A stretch of 25,546 nucleotides of DNA from Gemmatimonadaceae bacterium (GTDB taxonomy: Bacteria > Latescibacterota > UBA2968 > UBA8231), in NCBI GenBank assembly GCA_002726335.1, contig PBSR01000122.1, positions 1-25,546 of the forward strand, written 5' to 3'. The position numbers and the translations under genes are program-made. The notes under the pieces are model-generated. The model was given only the letters and a program-made list of their open reading frames with translations. It was not told where the DNA came from and made no database searches. Below, piece by piece: positions 1-8,339 of this stretch (its first letter is position 1; every line of letters begins with the position of its first letter).

Positions 1-1675
1 CCCCGCCCCACATGGCCACATCGAACAGACGTGACTGGCGCCGGTGGGCGAACAGCTGGCGGGCCGACATCTTCACCTTCGTCTGCACGCCCACGTCCGT
101 CCAGTCGGCGGCGATCATCTCGAAGAGCTGACTCATGCCGGCCCCCGTGGACGACATCTCCAGGTAGATGTTCAGGGGTTCTCCATCGGGCCGCAGGCGA
201 GTGCCATCCTCGCTGCGGCGGTCCAGTCCCGCCTCGTCGAGCAACCGATTGGCCTTGTCCGGATCGAACTCGATGTAGGCTTTTTCGTACTCCTCCACGT
301 ACCAGGCCGAAATCGCTGGCGGCGCCAGCTGTCGCGCCTGCCCGAGGCCGAAATAGTTGGCCTCGTTGAGCGACTCCCGATCCAGCGCATGGGACAGGGC
401 CTTGCGAAAGCGATGATCGCCAAAGATCTCGCGCAGCACCGGATCCTTGTGATTCAGATTCACCGACAGCGAGAAGGTGCCGTCACCGCCATCGATCCAG
501 TGCAGCACGCGATAGTCGCCGGCTTCCTGGTTGGCCAGAAACAGCGGGTAGTCACCCGTGTTCACGTGCCGGCTCTGCATGCCGACTTCGCCGTTGATCA
601 CCTTCAGGTTGATCGTCTCCACGTCGTAAATGTCGAAGGTGACGTCATCGATGTAGGGGAGCTGACGCCCTTCCGGGTCGACCTTCCAGTAGTACGGGTT
701 ACGGTGAAACCGGGCCGGCCGCGCCGGCGGCGGCTCGGTGCACACCCAGGCCCACAGGCGCGGCATGTCCGGGTTGCGCCACTCCCGCTTGTCGGTGAAC
801 AGCTGAAACCAGAAGTCCCGGCCCGTGGACCGGGCCAACCGCTCGAGCTGCTCTTCGGGTACATAGTTGCGATGGAACTGCTTCAGGTATTGGGCGGCGT
901 AGCCGACCATGGTGTAGCTGTAGTTTGAAGCCAGCTGCTTGAGAAACAGGCCATTTGGCTCGGCGAAACGCACGCGGAAGGTCCACTCGTCGAGCTTTTC
1001 CATCTGCATCAGTTCGCCACCGTGGCGATACTCGATACCGATCACGGGCGTGATGTCGGAATCCTGCAGCACGTCGCGGTACCAGAACAGGATGTCGTCG
1101 GCACCGAAGGCATGACCGTCCGACCAGCGAACGCCGCGCCGCAGATGGAAGGTGAAGCTGCGCCCGCCATCCTCGATGTCCCAGTGCGTGGCCAGGTTCG
1201 GAAGAATCTGCTGGCCCATCGGATCCCAGCGTACGAGACCGTCATAGGACAGACGGGCCTCGATGATACCGATGTCGCTGGGGCCGGTGGCATAACGACG
1301 CCAGGTACCGCCATAGGGGCCCATCTGGTGCGGCGGTGTGATGACGAGGGGATTGTCCGGCAGGCGTTCGGCCACCGGCGGCAATTCGCCGGCGGCCGCC
1401 TGCTGCGCCCACTGCGGCGCCTCCTGGAAAGCCGTTCCGGCGTCAGCCTGCCATTCGCTGACGGCGTGCAGGACCTTTGCCTGAGTTGGATGCCGCTCGG
1501 GGGCCTGCACAGAATCCAGAGAGGCCAGATCCACCGATCCGGCTCCCGATAGAACCCACGTGATCGAGGCAAAGACCTCGACGCACAACACCATGCCGAC
1601 GATGACGACGCCGATTCTGGCTACGGAACTTTGAGCCGCCCGCCGCAGAACTGCTCTTGTGGGTGGTGGAAGCAT
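1..1675 (-). CDS. ABC transporter solute-binding protein, family 5 (partial, C-terminus off the left edge)
   Basis: The minus strand is open from the ATG at 1675 to the window edge (558 codons, no stop). It would capture peptides or oligosaccharides outside the membrane and deliver them to an ABC permease not present here. What is seen: a basic N-terminus, then one hydrophobic segment at about residues 21-36 (IGVVIVGMVLCVEVFA) acting as signal or anchor. Then comes the family-5 core: RLSYDGLVRWD, HLRRGVRWSDGHAFGADDILFWY (the 'F-LR-GVKWSDG-P-TADDV' signature), LPYIDDVTFDIY, FRKALSHALDRESLNEANYFG, and FDPDKANRLLDEAGL. The start is the only upstream in-frame ATG near the signal segment; a second Met lies inside that segment. 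It sits 73 bp downstream of the GNAT-fusion gene on the same strand, so co-transcription is possible. The ligand cannot be told from sequence. Long open frames on the other strand here are GC-driven shadows. Confidence 0.93.
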   Translation of the reverse strand, partial: MLPPPTRAVLRRAAQSSVARIGVVIVGMVLCVEVFASITWVLSGAGSVDLASLDSVQAPERHPTQAKVLHAVSEWQADAGTAFQEAPQWAQQAAAGELPPVAERLPDNPLVITPPHQMGPYGGTWRRYATGPSDIGIIEARLSYDGLVRWDPMGQQILPNLATHWDIEDGGRSFTFHLRRGVRWSDGHAFGADDILFWYRDVLQDSDITPVIGIEYRHGGELMQMEKLDEWTFRVRFAEPNGLFLKQLASNYSYTMVGYAAQYLKQFHRNYVPEEQLERLARSTGRDFWFQLFTDKREWRNPDMPRLWAWVCTEPPPARPARFHRNPYYWKVDPEGRQLPYIDDVTFDIYDVETINLKVINGEVGMQSRHVNTGDYPLFLANQEAGDYRVLHWIDGGDGTFSLSVNLNHKDPVLREIFGDHRFRKALSHALDRESLNEANYFGLGQARQLAPPAISAWYVEEYEKAYIEFDPDKANRLLDEAGLDRRSEDGTRLRPDGEPLNIYLEMSSTGAGMSQLFEMIAADWTDVGVQTKVKMSARQLFAHRRQSRLFDVAMWGG

Positions 1676-1748
1676 CGGGTGAGTATAGGCCCAACCATGC
1701 GTCCGGGGGATGGTGCTCTATCGCGGGGCGCTCGACCGCGACCGATCC

Positions 1749-4700
1749 TCACGGCAGTTCGGTAAAGCCTGACCACGCCGCCGCGGCCACCGCATCCTCC
1801 ATAGAAGCCGCGGGCAGCACGAAGAACACACCCTCGACGCTTGCTCCCGCCGGTACGCCGCGCGTCACCTCTCCATTGAGCGCACAACCTTCCGGTCCCT
1901 CCGCCCAGCCGCTGGCGACGCAGTCAGGTGAGGCGGCCGTGGTGAACAGGGCGCGCCCGTCGCGGCTCACCAGTCCACCCCAGTCCCAGGTAAATCCGCC
2001 GTACCAATAGGGCGAAGCCTTCGGCGAGGCTGCCGACCGGGTGGCGGTGTGGAAGTGTCCCTTGCCGGGACGGATCGCCAGATTGGGCCAGAGATCAAAC
2101 CCCACATCTCCCCCGAGCCACTCTCCCACGGTGTTCCTGCGGCCGACGATCACTGCCAGTACGTCGGCGCCGGGTGCCATGAGATACTCGATGTAGAGGG
2201 TGTGGTTGCGGGCTGACTCCTGGGCGACCTTGCAGGTGAGACGGACCCCGCTCCAGGGCAGCCCCTGCCGGCCACGGCGCTCAACGGTTCTGGCGCGGAA
2301 GGTCTCGAGGTGCAGTCGCCCCCACAGCCTCCCGTACGACGGGTGGATGCCGCCGTGCCAGGGGTTGCGCCAGCCCCGCTGTCCCCCCTTGGGAAAGGAG
2401 CTGTTGAGATACTCCCGTCCGTGCAGGGCCAGCGAGATCAGGCTGGCGCTGAAGGCAGGCGCCACTCGGGCCCTGAGCCTGCCGTTGTCCATGGCGAAGA
2501 CGTCCCCCTCGTCGCACACCTCGACGGCGCGAGCGCCCGCGGGCAGCACCAGGACCCGGGCCTGCCGTTCGTACACGGCCTCGTCGGTCTCGAAGCGCAA
2601 GTCGATGTGGGCGGGACCTGACGCTTTCTTCTGTCGCCGCTTTATCTGGATGGCAGCGCCTACCGGCCGATCCACGGTAAGGGACGACACTTCTTGCCGG
2701 GGCAGGGCGGACCGCACCAACCCTTGCCCCTTCACCTCGACATGACCATCCAGCTTGTAGGTGCCGGCACTCGTCAGGGACACCCGGGCCTTCGCCTCGT
2801 CACCAGCGACGATCAACGGCTCCGGGCCGAGAGTCAGCTCGATGGGCTCCCGCCGTGACGGTGGTGTGATCTCCTCCTCACCGACAGGCGATCCGTGCAG
2901 CAGCTGCCACCAGGTGCGGGCCGTCTCCACGGTACCGTCGGTCACCAGCAGGTGCAGAGGATCCATGGTGATGCTGCCGCCGGGGGCCAGCGATCCGGCA
3001 GCCTGCCGCAGGTCGCATCGTCCTCCCACCTTCACGGTTTCGGCCTGGTCCCAGATCACGGCGCTGACAACACCATCGCCACCCTCGTGGGCCAGCCATC
3101 CCTCCGGCCAGCGTGCACCGGCATCTGGCAGGTTGACGCCGCCCAGCTCCCGCGCTCCCGTGGTCTCCGGATCTACGTGGATGCCGCCCACCGCCGGTGC
3201 TCCCCGCCGGCTGCGCATCCCGTGGCGAGCGGTAAGGGACACGAACTGACAGCGGTGCAGGTCGATCGTCCTGGCGCCGCCGTTGGTGACGGTGTCGACC
3301 ACTTCCACCAACGGACTGCGATCCAGTCTGATCCGGCGGTTGACGATGAGTCCCGGGTAGAGGAGGGAAGACGTGCGCAGGTGGAGTGAGACTCCCTCGA
3401 CATCTCGATCGATCCAGGACTCCGCCTTCTGCTGAAACAGGTCGTCCCAGGAGAAGGGCGGACCGAACTGGGGGGCATTCACACGGGCGCGCACGGCCCG
3501 TGTGCCGCGCAGCCGGTGGTGGACGAAGAACTGACCATCTTTGCGCGAGGCGTATACCGCAAGGTTGCCGCCGCAGAGGATGCCGACGCTCTCCCCCACG
3601 GCGCCTGCCAGGCTCCGACGACCGCAGGCCAGCAGATCGAGGCGCTGCTTCCTGGTGGCGATCCTACGTCCCTTCACCGTGACGGTCGCCTCTGTCTCCA
3701 GCGTGGCGCCGCCTTCGGCCGGAACACGGATGTCTACGGGCAGCTCGAGGCTGGCGTGCGGCCCGAGCTCGACACGGACGCTTCGGCGCTTCAGCTCCAG
3801 GTTGTGGACAGGCCGCAGACGCAGTTGCGCCACACACTTGCGATCCAGGTGAGAGCGCAGAGTCAGCCGGGCCTGCTGTGGCTCCGTCGGCAGGATGAGA
3901 GCCCTCGGTCCCTCGATGCTGATCTCTACCGCCTGCACCACATCGATGCCGGCGGCGAGTTCGATCTCACGATTCCCGAACATCAGTTCGGTGGTGAGCA
4001 CCGCCGCCCGCGGCGGCCGCGTCTTCTCGACGATCTCCGGATCGACGGTGACCTGGGCCTCCATCGCCGCCGACCCGCTCAGCTCCAGGCTCTGCCGATG
4101 GGCTATCTCCATGCCCGGCTCGCCCCGGGCGGCAAGGAATACCTGCACGGGTTTCGACTTGCTGTTGGTGATCTGCCACTTCACCCGGTGCGGCTGCCCC
4201 GCCACCAGCTTTTCGTCGGGCAGCGTGACACAGGCGGTGAGCTCAGGGGTCTCCACCTCTATGGGGCGCCAGCTCTGACGGTCGAAGACCATACGCAGGA
4301 AGTCACCGTCGGCGGCACGCCATAGGTACTCATACACCTTCACCTTGCCGCGGGTCACCAGGTCCTCGACCAGATCCACCGGCCGCTGCAGATCACTGTA
4401 CCAATCATGACGTGCGAAGAACGGTGCCCCCAGGGGGTGCTGGCGGGCTGCCGGAGTGAAGTTCTCCATATGCACGCAGGACCCGGGCTGCCACATGAAC
4501 CCCGTCCTCTTATATAGGGGGACGGCCTTCATGTTTCCCGCCCAGGTTCCCAGGTCAACCTTGCCGATGCCGGCTCGATACACGTGTTCGACCACCGCGT
4601 GCAACACGGACTTGCCGTGCTTCTTCCCATGGAACTCCGGGTCACAGATCAGGAGCTCGATGTAGGAATCCTCCAGCTGATCAGGCCGGACCATCAGCGT

Positions 4701-4925
4701 ACAGAGGGCAACGATACGGTCGCCTTCCTCGGTGACGTACGCGGCGATCTGGTCACCGTGGCGGAGCCAGCGCTCGATCTCCTCGGCGTCTTCCTGCCAT
4801 CCCCCGCCGCCGGGAAAGGTGGCGTCCGAGCGGTCGATCATGGCCAACACTTTCTCGGCGTCGCCCTCTCGCCAGGTGCTCAGCAGCTCACGTGTCGGGT
4901 GCAGAATGGAAGTCTTTGCGGACAT
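1749..4925 (-). CDS. GNAT N-acetyltransferase domain fused to a long beta-rich (mutarotase-like) region
   Basis: This encodes 1058 residues. The start is ATG 4925, with AGGTGAAGG just upstream; a further in-frame ATG 45 nt earlier lacks such a site. Residues about 12-150 form a GNAT domain: IELLICDPEFHGKKHGKSVL matches the acetyl-CoA pyrophosphate loop (a variant R/Q-x-x-G-x-G/A), and NMKAVPLYKRTGF matches the C-terminal GNAT motif. The other ~900 residues are rich in beta-strand and Trp and have no signal peptide. Two stretches, about 440-700 and 805-1055, look like galactose-mutarotase-type supersandwich modules (for example NGRLRARVAPAFSASLISLALHGREYL and SPLVEVVDTVTNGG), with Ig-like strands between. 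I infer an acyltransferase acting on, or guided by, a carbohydrate; the substrate is unknown. It is cytoplasmic as read. It is transcribed divergently from the cytochrome oxidase operon. The GNAT call is solid; the module assignment of the remainder is tentative. Confidence 0.85.
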   Translation of the reverse strand: MSAKTSILHPTRELLSTWREGDAEKVLAMIDRSDATFPGGGGWQEDAEEIERWLRHGDQIAAYVTEEGDRIVALCTLMVRPDQLEDSYIELLICDPEFHGKKHGKSVLHAVVEHVYRAGIGKVDLGTWAGNMKAVPLYKRTGFMWQPGSCVHMENFTPAARQHPLGAPFFARHDWYSDLQRPVDLVEDLVTRGKVKVYEYLWRAADGDFLRMVFDRQSWRPIEVETPELTACVTLPDEKLVAGQPHRVKWQITNSKSKPVQVFLAARGEPGMEIAHRQSLELSGSAAMEAQVTVDPEIVEKTRPPRAAVLTTELMFGNREIELAAGIDVVQAVEISIEGPRALILPTEPQQARLTLRSHLDRKCVAQLRLRPVHNLELKRRSVRVELGPHASLELPVDIRVPAEGGATLETEATVTVKGRRIATRKQRLDLLACGRRSLAGAVGESVGILCGGNLAVYASRKDGQFFVHHRLRGTRAVRARVNAPQFGPPFSWDDLFQQKAESWIDRDVEGVSLHLRTSSLLYPGLIVNRRIRLDRSPLVEVVDTVTNGGARTIDLHRCQFVSLTARHGMRSRRGAPAVGGIHVDPETTGARELGGVNLPDAGARWPEGWLAHEGGDGVVSAVIWDQAETVKVGGRCDLRQAAGSLAPGGSITMDPLHLLVTDGTVETARTWWQLLHGSPVGEEEITPPSRREPIELTLGPEPLIVAGDEAKARVSLTSAGTYKLDGHVEVKGQGLVRSALPRQEVSSLTVDRPVGAAIQIKRRQKKASGPAHIDLRFETDEAVYERQARVLVLPAGARAVEVCDEGDVFAMDNGRLRARVAPAFSASLISLALHGREYLNSSFPKGGQRGWRNPWHGGIHPSYGRLWGRLHLETFRARTVERRGRQGLPWSGVRLTCKVAQESARNHTLYIEYLMAPGADVLAVIVGRRNTVGEWLGGDVGFDLWPNLAIRPGKGHFHTATRSAASPKASPYWYGGFTWDWGGLVSRDGRALFTTAASPDCVASGWAEGPEGCALNGEVTRGVPAGASVEGVFFVLPAASMEDAVAAAAWSGFTELP

Positions 4926-5057
4926 CGCCTTCACCTGTCTTTGGGGGGACCTGGCGGGACAGACAAACACTGTCGCCCCGGCAGAACAGTGGCAAGGCTT
5001 TGATCTCCGCCGATCTCCACTGCCTCAGCTGACACACAGACGCCGGATTTTTTCAAT

Positions 5058-5086
5058 TTGACGAATCGCTAGCGCTACACTACAGT
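5058..5086 (+). promoter_or_regulatory. sigma70-type promoter of the cytochrome oxidase operon
   Basis: TTGACG at 5058-5063 (5/6 to the -35 consensus), a 17-bp spacer, and TACAGT at 5081-5086 (4/6 to the -10). Transcription would begin near 5093, leaving a leader of about 60 nt before the cytochrome c gene. It lies in an AT-richer patch within the 228-bp divergent gap. Assigned by eye. Confidence 0.5.
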
Positions 5087-5103
5087 TCACAGGCCCCAAA
5101 AGC

Positions 5104-5144
5104 CTTCGTTTGTCCGAAGCACGTCCAGCCAGTACGTGCTTTTT
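5104..5144 (+). promoter_or_regulatory. Leader with two competing hairpins, the second terminator-like
   Basis: A perfect 8-bp stem (5117-5124 with 5134-5141, AAGCACGT/ACGTGCTT) with a 9-nt loop runs into a T tract (5140-5144), as in an intrinsic terminator. A smaller stem, CTTCG at 5104-5108 with CGAAG at 5115-5119, shares 5117-5119, so the two cannot form together. No plus-strand gene lies upstream, so this is not the end of another transcript. It sits between the putative promoter and the first gene, as an attenuator would. The function is inferred. Confidence 0.4.
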
Positions 5145-5153
5145 CGTTGACAG

Positions 5154-5795
5154 GTGAGAATGGTACTGAGAATCCCCGTCATCATTGGTATGAGTACCCT
5201 GGCTCTGCTGTGTTCGCAGGTCGCCACTGCCAGCGACATGGAGCGTGGGGAGGAGTTGTACGAGCTCTGCGCCCAGTGTCATGGCGGAGCAGGTGAGGGT
5301 GACCAGACGGTCGCCGCCCCCTCCATCGCCGGGCTCGATCAATGGTATCTCGAAGCGCAACTCGACAAGTTCCGCCAGGGAATGCGGGGTATGCATCCGG
5401 ACGATGCCACCGGCCTGCGCATGCGGCCCATGGCCGTTACCCTGATCCACGAAGGGGATGTGGCGGACGTCTCCGCGTATGTCGCGAACATGCCGCCCGT
5501 GCTGCCACCGCCGGTAAACAGCGGCGGCGACGTCACCAGGGGCAAGGCGTTGTATGTCGTCTGCGCCACCTGCCACGGCCCTCAGGCAACCGGCGATGTG
5601 AAGCAGAAGGCACCGCCTCTCGTCAGATCCAGTGACTGGTACCTGCTGACGCAGCTGCAGAAGTTCAAGTCAGGTCTGCGTGGTACCGATCCGCGGGACG
5701 TCAGCAGCCTCCTCATGCGCCCCATGGCGATGGCACTCCCGGACGATCAGGCCATGAAAGATGTCATCGCCTACATCATGTCGCTGCCCAGATGA
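5154..5795 (+). CDS. Periplasmic diheme cytochrome c (c4/c553-like)
   Basis: 213 residues with a signal peptide (VLRIPVIIGMSTLALLCSQVATAS). Two class-I cytochrome c modules each carry a heme-binding CxxCH: CAQCH at residues 39-43 and CATCH at 137-141. The halves are clearly duplicated: WYLEAQLDKFRQGMRG and WYLLTQLQKFKSGLRG, then MRPMAVTL and MRPMAMAL, whose Met residues are candidate sixth ligands. Being the first gene of the operon, it is the likely electron donor to the oxidase encoded downstream. The start is GTG 5154, or ATG 5160 two codons later; an AGGTGA at 5152-5157 overlaps the former and lies very close to the latter, so the exact start is open. Its TGA overlaps the ATG of the next small gene (ATGA), implying translational coupling. 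Confidence 0.92.
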   Translation: MRMVLRIPVIIGMSTLALLCSQVATASDMERGEELYELCAQCHGGAGEGDQTVAAPSIAGLDQWYLEAQLDKFRQGMRGMHPDDATGLRMRPMAVTLIHEGDVADVSAYVANMPPVLPPPVNSGGDVTRGKALYVVCATCHGPQATGDVKQKAPPLVRSSDWYLLTQLQKFKSGLRGTDPRDVSSLLMRPMAMALPDDQAMKDVIAYIMSLPR

Positions 5796-5893
5796 AGAAA
5801 CTGACATCGAATCAGATCGCCGATCGCACCTTCCAGATCACGATGGGCATCTTCGTGGCCTTCGTTGCGGTCACGGTGATCTTCATTCTCTAG
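5792..5893 (+). CDS. 33-residue single-span membrane peptide in the oxidase operon
   Basis: ATG at 5792 overlaps the cytochrome c stop (ATGA), and the frame closes with TAG at 5891-5893. The product begins MKKLTSNQIADRTFQ, a short basic/polar head, and is followed by one hydrophobic helix (residues 16-33, ITMGIFVAFVAVTVIFIL) that runs to the C-terminus. CoxB starts 12 nt later. The overlap, the position between two oxidase genes and the clean amphipathic-then-hydrophobic pattern support a real gene. Single-span accessory subunits are known in bacterial aa3 oxidases (for example the ~50-residue subunit IV of Paracoccus), so a structural or assembly role is plausible. I recognise no family and see no clear Shine-Dalgarno site apart from the coupling. 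Confidence 0.65.
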   Translation: MKKLTSNQIADRTFQITMGIFVAFVAVTVIFIL

Positions 5894-5905
5894 GGGTCAT
5901 TCGCC

Positions 5906-6598
5906 GTGATCGAGAGTCTCATACCCGCTCTGTCGTCCTACGCTCGCCAGATCGACTTCCTGATCACGGAGGTGACGGTCATCGTCGGTGTCTGGCTCGT
6001 GGCGGCGGAAGCCCTGTTCTTCTATTTCATCTTCAAGTACCGCGCCCGTGAAGGGCACCGCGCCGATTACATTACCGGCGACGAACCCCGAATGCGCAAG
6101 TGGCTCATCGGGCCCGTGCTGGTCGTTTTCGTGTGTGACATCTTCCTCATCGTCGGTGCCCTCAAGACCTGGTCGCACATCAAGATCGAGCTGCCGCCGC
6201 CGGCTGTTGTGATAAAGGTGATCGGCCAGCAGTGGGCCTGGACCTTCATCCACCCCGGAGCAGACGGCAGGCTCGACACGGCCGACGATATCGTCACCGT
6301 CGATGAGCTGCACGTGGAAGTCGACAAGGTCTACCACTTCCAGCTGGAATCCCGCGACGTCGTCCACTCCTTCTCGGTGCCGGTCTTCCGCCTGAAGCAG
6401 GACGCGATTCCCGGCAGGACCATCACGGGTTGGTTCAAGGCCATCGGTACCGGTTCCTACGACATCCAGTGCGCCGAGATCTGCGGCCTCGGACACGGCG
6501 TGATGGCTGCACGGATCGTGATCGGTTCCGCCGAGCAGCATGCGGCCTGGATCGATGCCTCATCGGCCGGCAACACGTTAACGGCGATGTACGAGTAG
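5906..6598 (+). CDS. coxB: Cytochrome c oxidase subunit II (CuA subunit)
   Basis: 230 residues, GTG start with a GGGG-type site about 9 nt upstream. It accepts electrons from cytochrome c at the binuclear CuA centre and passes them to heme a in subunit I. There are two N-terminal membrane spans (about 18-44 and 66-86), then a periplasmic cupredoxin domain. All CuA ligands are visible: H154 (VVHSFSVP) and C189-x3-C193-x3-H197-x2-M200 (CAEICGLGHGVM), with E191 between the cysteines. The aromatic electron-entry patch IGQQWAWTF precedes the domain. There is no fused cytochrome c domain, unlike caa3 enzymes, consistent with the separate diheme cytochrome two genes upstream. An EF-hand-like stretch, DGRLDTADDI (120-129), sits in the loop after the aromatic patch. 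Confidence 0.96.
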   Translation: MIESLIPALSSYARQIDFLITEVTVIVGVWLVAAEALFFYFIFKYRAREGHRADYITGDEPRMRKWLIGPVLVVFVCDIFLIVGALKTWSHIKIELPPPAVVIKVIGQQWAWTFIHPGADGRLDTADDIVTVDELHVEVDKVYHFQLESRDVVHSFSVPVFRLKQDAIPGRTITGWFKAIGTGSYDIQCAEICGLGHGVMAARIVIGSAEQHAAWIDASSAGNTLTAMYE

Positions 6599-6626
6599 GA
6601 AATGCGCTCGATCACAGGGAAGCGAA

Positions 6627-8321
6627 ATGTCTGAAGCCACGGCGGCAGCCCACGAAGATCATCACGAGATGAGCTTCTGGGCGAAGTATATCTTCTCCAC
6701 CGATCACAAGATGATCGCCAAGCAGTACCTGTTCACCGGTCTGGCCATGGCCCTGGTAGGCGGCTTCTTCGCCTACTGTTTCCGTATGCAGCTGGCCTTC
6801 CCGGGGATGGACGTTCCCCTGTATGGCATCGTCTCTGCCGGTGAATACAACGCCCTGGTCACCAATCATGGCACCATCATGATCTTCTGGGTGGCCATGC
6901 CGGTGCTGATCGCCGCCTTCGGCAATTTCCTGATCCCGCTCATGCTGGGCTGCGACGACATGGTCTTTCCGAGAGTCAACCGGCTCTCGTTCCAGCTCTT
7001 CTTCCTCAGCACCATCGTGCTGCTGGCCGCCTTCTTCGTGCCCGGCGGTGCTTTCGGGGGTGCCTGGACCGCCTACCCGCCATTGTCCGCCAAGGCGGAA
7101 TACAGCCTGACTCCTATCGGCTCGTCCATGTGGCTGGTTGCCGTGGCTCTCGAGTTTGTCGCGTTCCTGCTGGGAGGCATCAACTTCATCACCACGACGA
7201 TGAACGCCAGGGCGCAGGGCATGAAGGCCTTTGACATCCCGGTGGTCGTGTGGATGATCGTCATGGCCAGCATCATCTTCATGCTGTCGGTGGGCCCCCT
7301 CGTCGCCGGGGCGATCATGCTGCTCTTCGATCAGCTTCTCGGCACCGGGTTCTACGACCCCGGGCGCGGCGGAGATCCTGTTCTGTGGCAGCACATGTTC
7401 TGGTTCTTCGGCCACCCCGAGGTGTACGTCGTCCTGCTGCCGGCGCTGGGAATCACCCTCGAGGTGATGTCCGTCTTCGCCCGCAAGAAGCCCTTCGGCC
7501 TGCGGATCATCATCTATTCCGCCATGGGGGTGGGTGTGTTGAGCTTCGTCGTCTGGGCTCACCACCAGTTCATCTCGGGCATCGATCCCCGGATGGCCAA
7601 CATCTTCACGATCACGACCCTGCTGATTTCGGTGCCGGTGGCCGAGATGATTTTCCTGTTCATGGCCACCCTATATCGTGGATCGATCACGCTGTCGACA
7701 CCGATGCTCTGGGCCCTGGCGTTTGTCGCCGAGTTCATGATCGGCGGCGTCACCGGCATCTATCTGGGTGACAATGCCTCCGACATCTACTTCCACGATT
7801 CCTATTTCGTGCTGGCCCACTTCCACTACACGTTTTTCCCGATTTCGATCATCGCCGTCTTTGCCGGACTGACCTTCTGGTATCCGAAGATGTTCGGCAA
7901 GATGATGAACGAGACCCTGGGCAAGATCCATTTCTGGGGTACCGTGATCCCCTTCAACCTCATCTTCATCCCGCTCTTCGTGCTGGGCATCGGCGGACAG
8001 CACCGGCGCATCTTCAACTATCAGCACTTCACGGATCTGTCGAGTGCCAGTTTCCAGGATCTGCGCGTCTTTGCGACGATTGCCATGCTGGTGCTACTCG
8101 GCTTCCAGTTCGTCTTCATCTACAACTACCTGGTGAGCATGAAGAAGGGTCCGGCAGCGGGAAAGAACCCCTGGAGATCGAACACGCTGGAGTGGACGAC
8201 CGAATCTCCCCCGCCCCATGGGAACTTCGGCGGCGTCTTCCCCACGGTGTACCGCGGACCGTACGAGTACAGTGTCCCCGATCGTGAGTCGGACTACTGG
8301 CCGCAGGACCTCCCGGACTAG
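6627..8321 (+). CDS. coxA: Cytochrome c oxidase subunit I (heme-copper catalytic subunit)
   Basis: 564 residues, at least 12 membrane spans. It reduces O2 to water and pumps protons. Ligands seen: H81 (TNHGTIMIFW) and H400 for the low-spin heme, H263 with cross-link partner Y267 in GHPEVY, H312-H313 for CuB, and H398 for the high-spin heme (LAHFHY). The D-channel entrance D111 (DMVFPRVN) and gate E265 place it with A1-type enzymes. Oddity: aligned on the helix that normally reads VPTGIKIFSW, this protein reads VPVAEMIFLF (336-345). The K-channel Lys is therefore Met341 and the Thr three before it is Val338, with a Glu (E340) beside it. The ATG at 6627 is preceded by AGGGAAG. The operon carries no heme-A synthase or Cu chaperone within the window. 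Confidence 0.97.
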   Translation: MSEATAAAHEDHHEMSFWAKYIFSTDHKMIAKQYLFTGLAMALVGGFFAYCFRMQLAFPGMDVPLYGIVSAGEYNALVTNHGTIMIFWVAMPVLIAAFGNFLIPLMLGCDDMVFPRVNRLSFQLFFLSTIVLLAAFFVPGGAFGGAWTAYPPLSAKAEYSLTPIGSSMWLVAVALEFVAFLLGGINFITTTMNARAQGMKAFDIPVVVWMIVMASIIFMLSVGPLVAGAIMLLFDQLLGTGFYDPGRGGDPVLWQHMFWFFGHPEVYVVLLPALGITLEVMSVFARKKPFGLRIIIYSAMGVGVLSFVVWAHHQFISGIDPRMANIFTITTLLISVPVAEMIFLFMATLYRGSITLSTPMLWALAFVAEFMIGGVTGIYLGDNASDIYFHDSYFVLAHFHYTFFPISIIAVFAGLTFWYPKMFGKMMNETLGKIHFWGTVIPFNLIFIPLFVLGIGGQHRRIFNYQHFTDLSSASFQDLRVFATIAMLVLLGFQFVFIYNYLVSMKKGPAAGKNPWRSNTLEWTTESPPPHGNFGGVFPTVYRGPYEYSVPDRESDYWPQDLPD

Positions 8322-8339
8322 ACACCTAGGCATGGACAC

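Noticed and set aside
44..1552. Plus-strand frames of 294 and 176 codons over the solute-binding protein
   Set aside because: The opposite strand, open for 558 codons, reads as a textbook family-5 solute-binding protein.
5117..5144. The leader hairpin as a plain terminator of an upstream gene
   Set aside because: No plus-strand gene lies upstream, and read on the minus strand it lacks a 3' T run.
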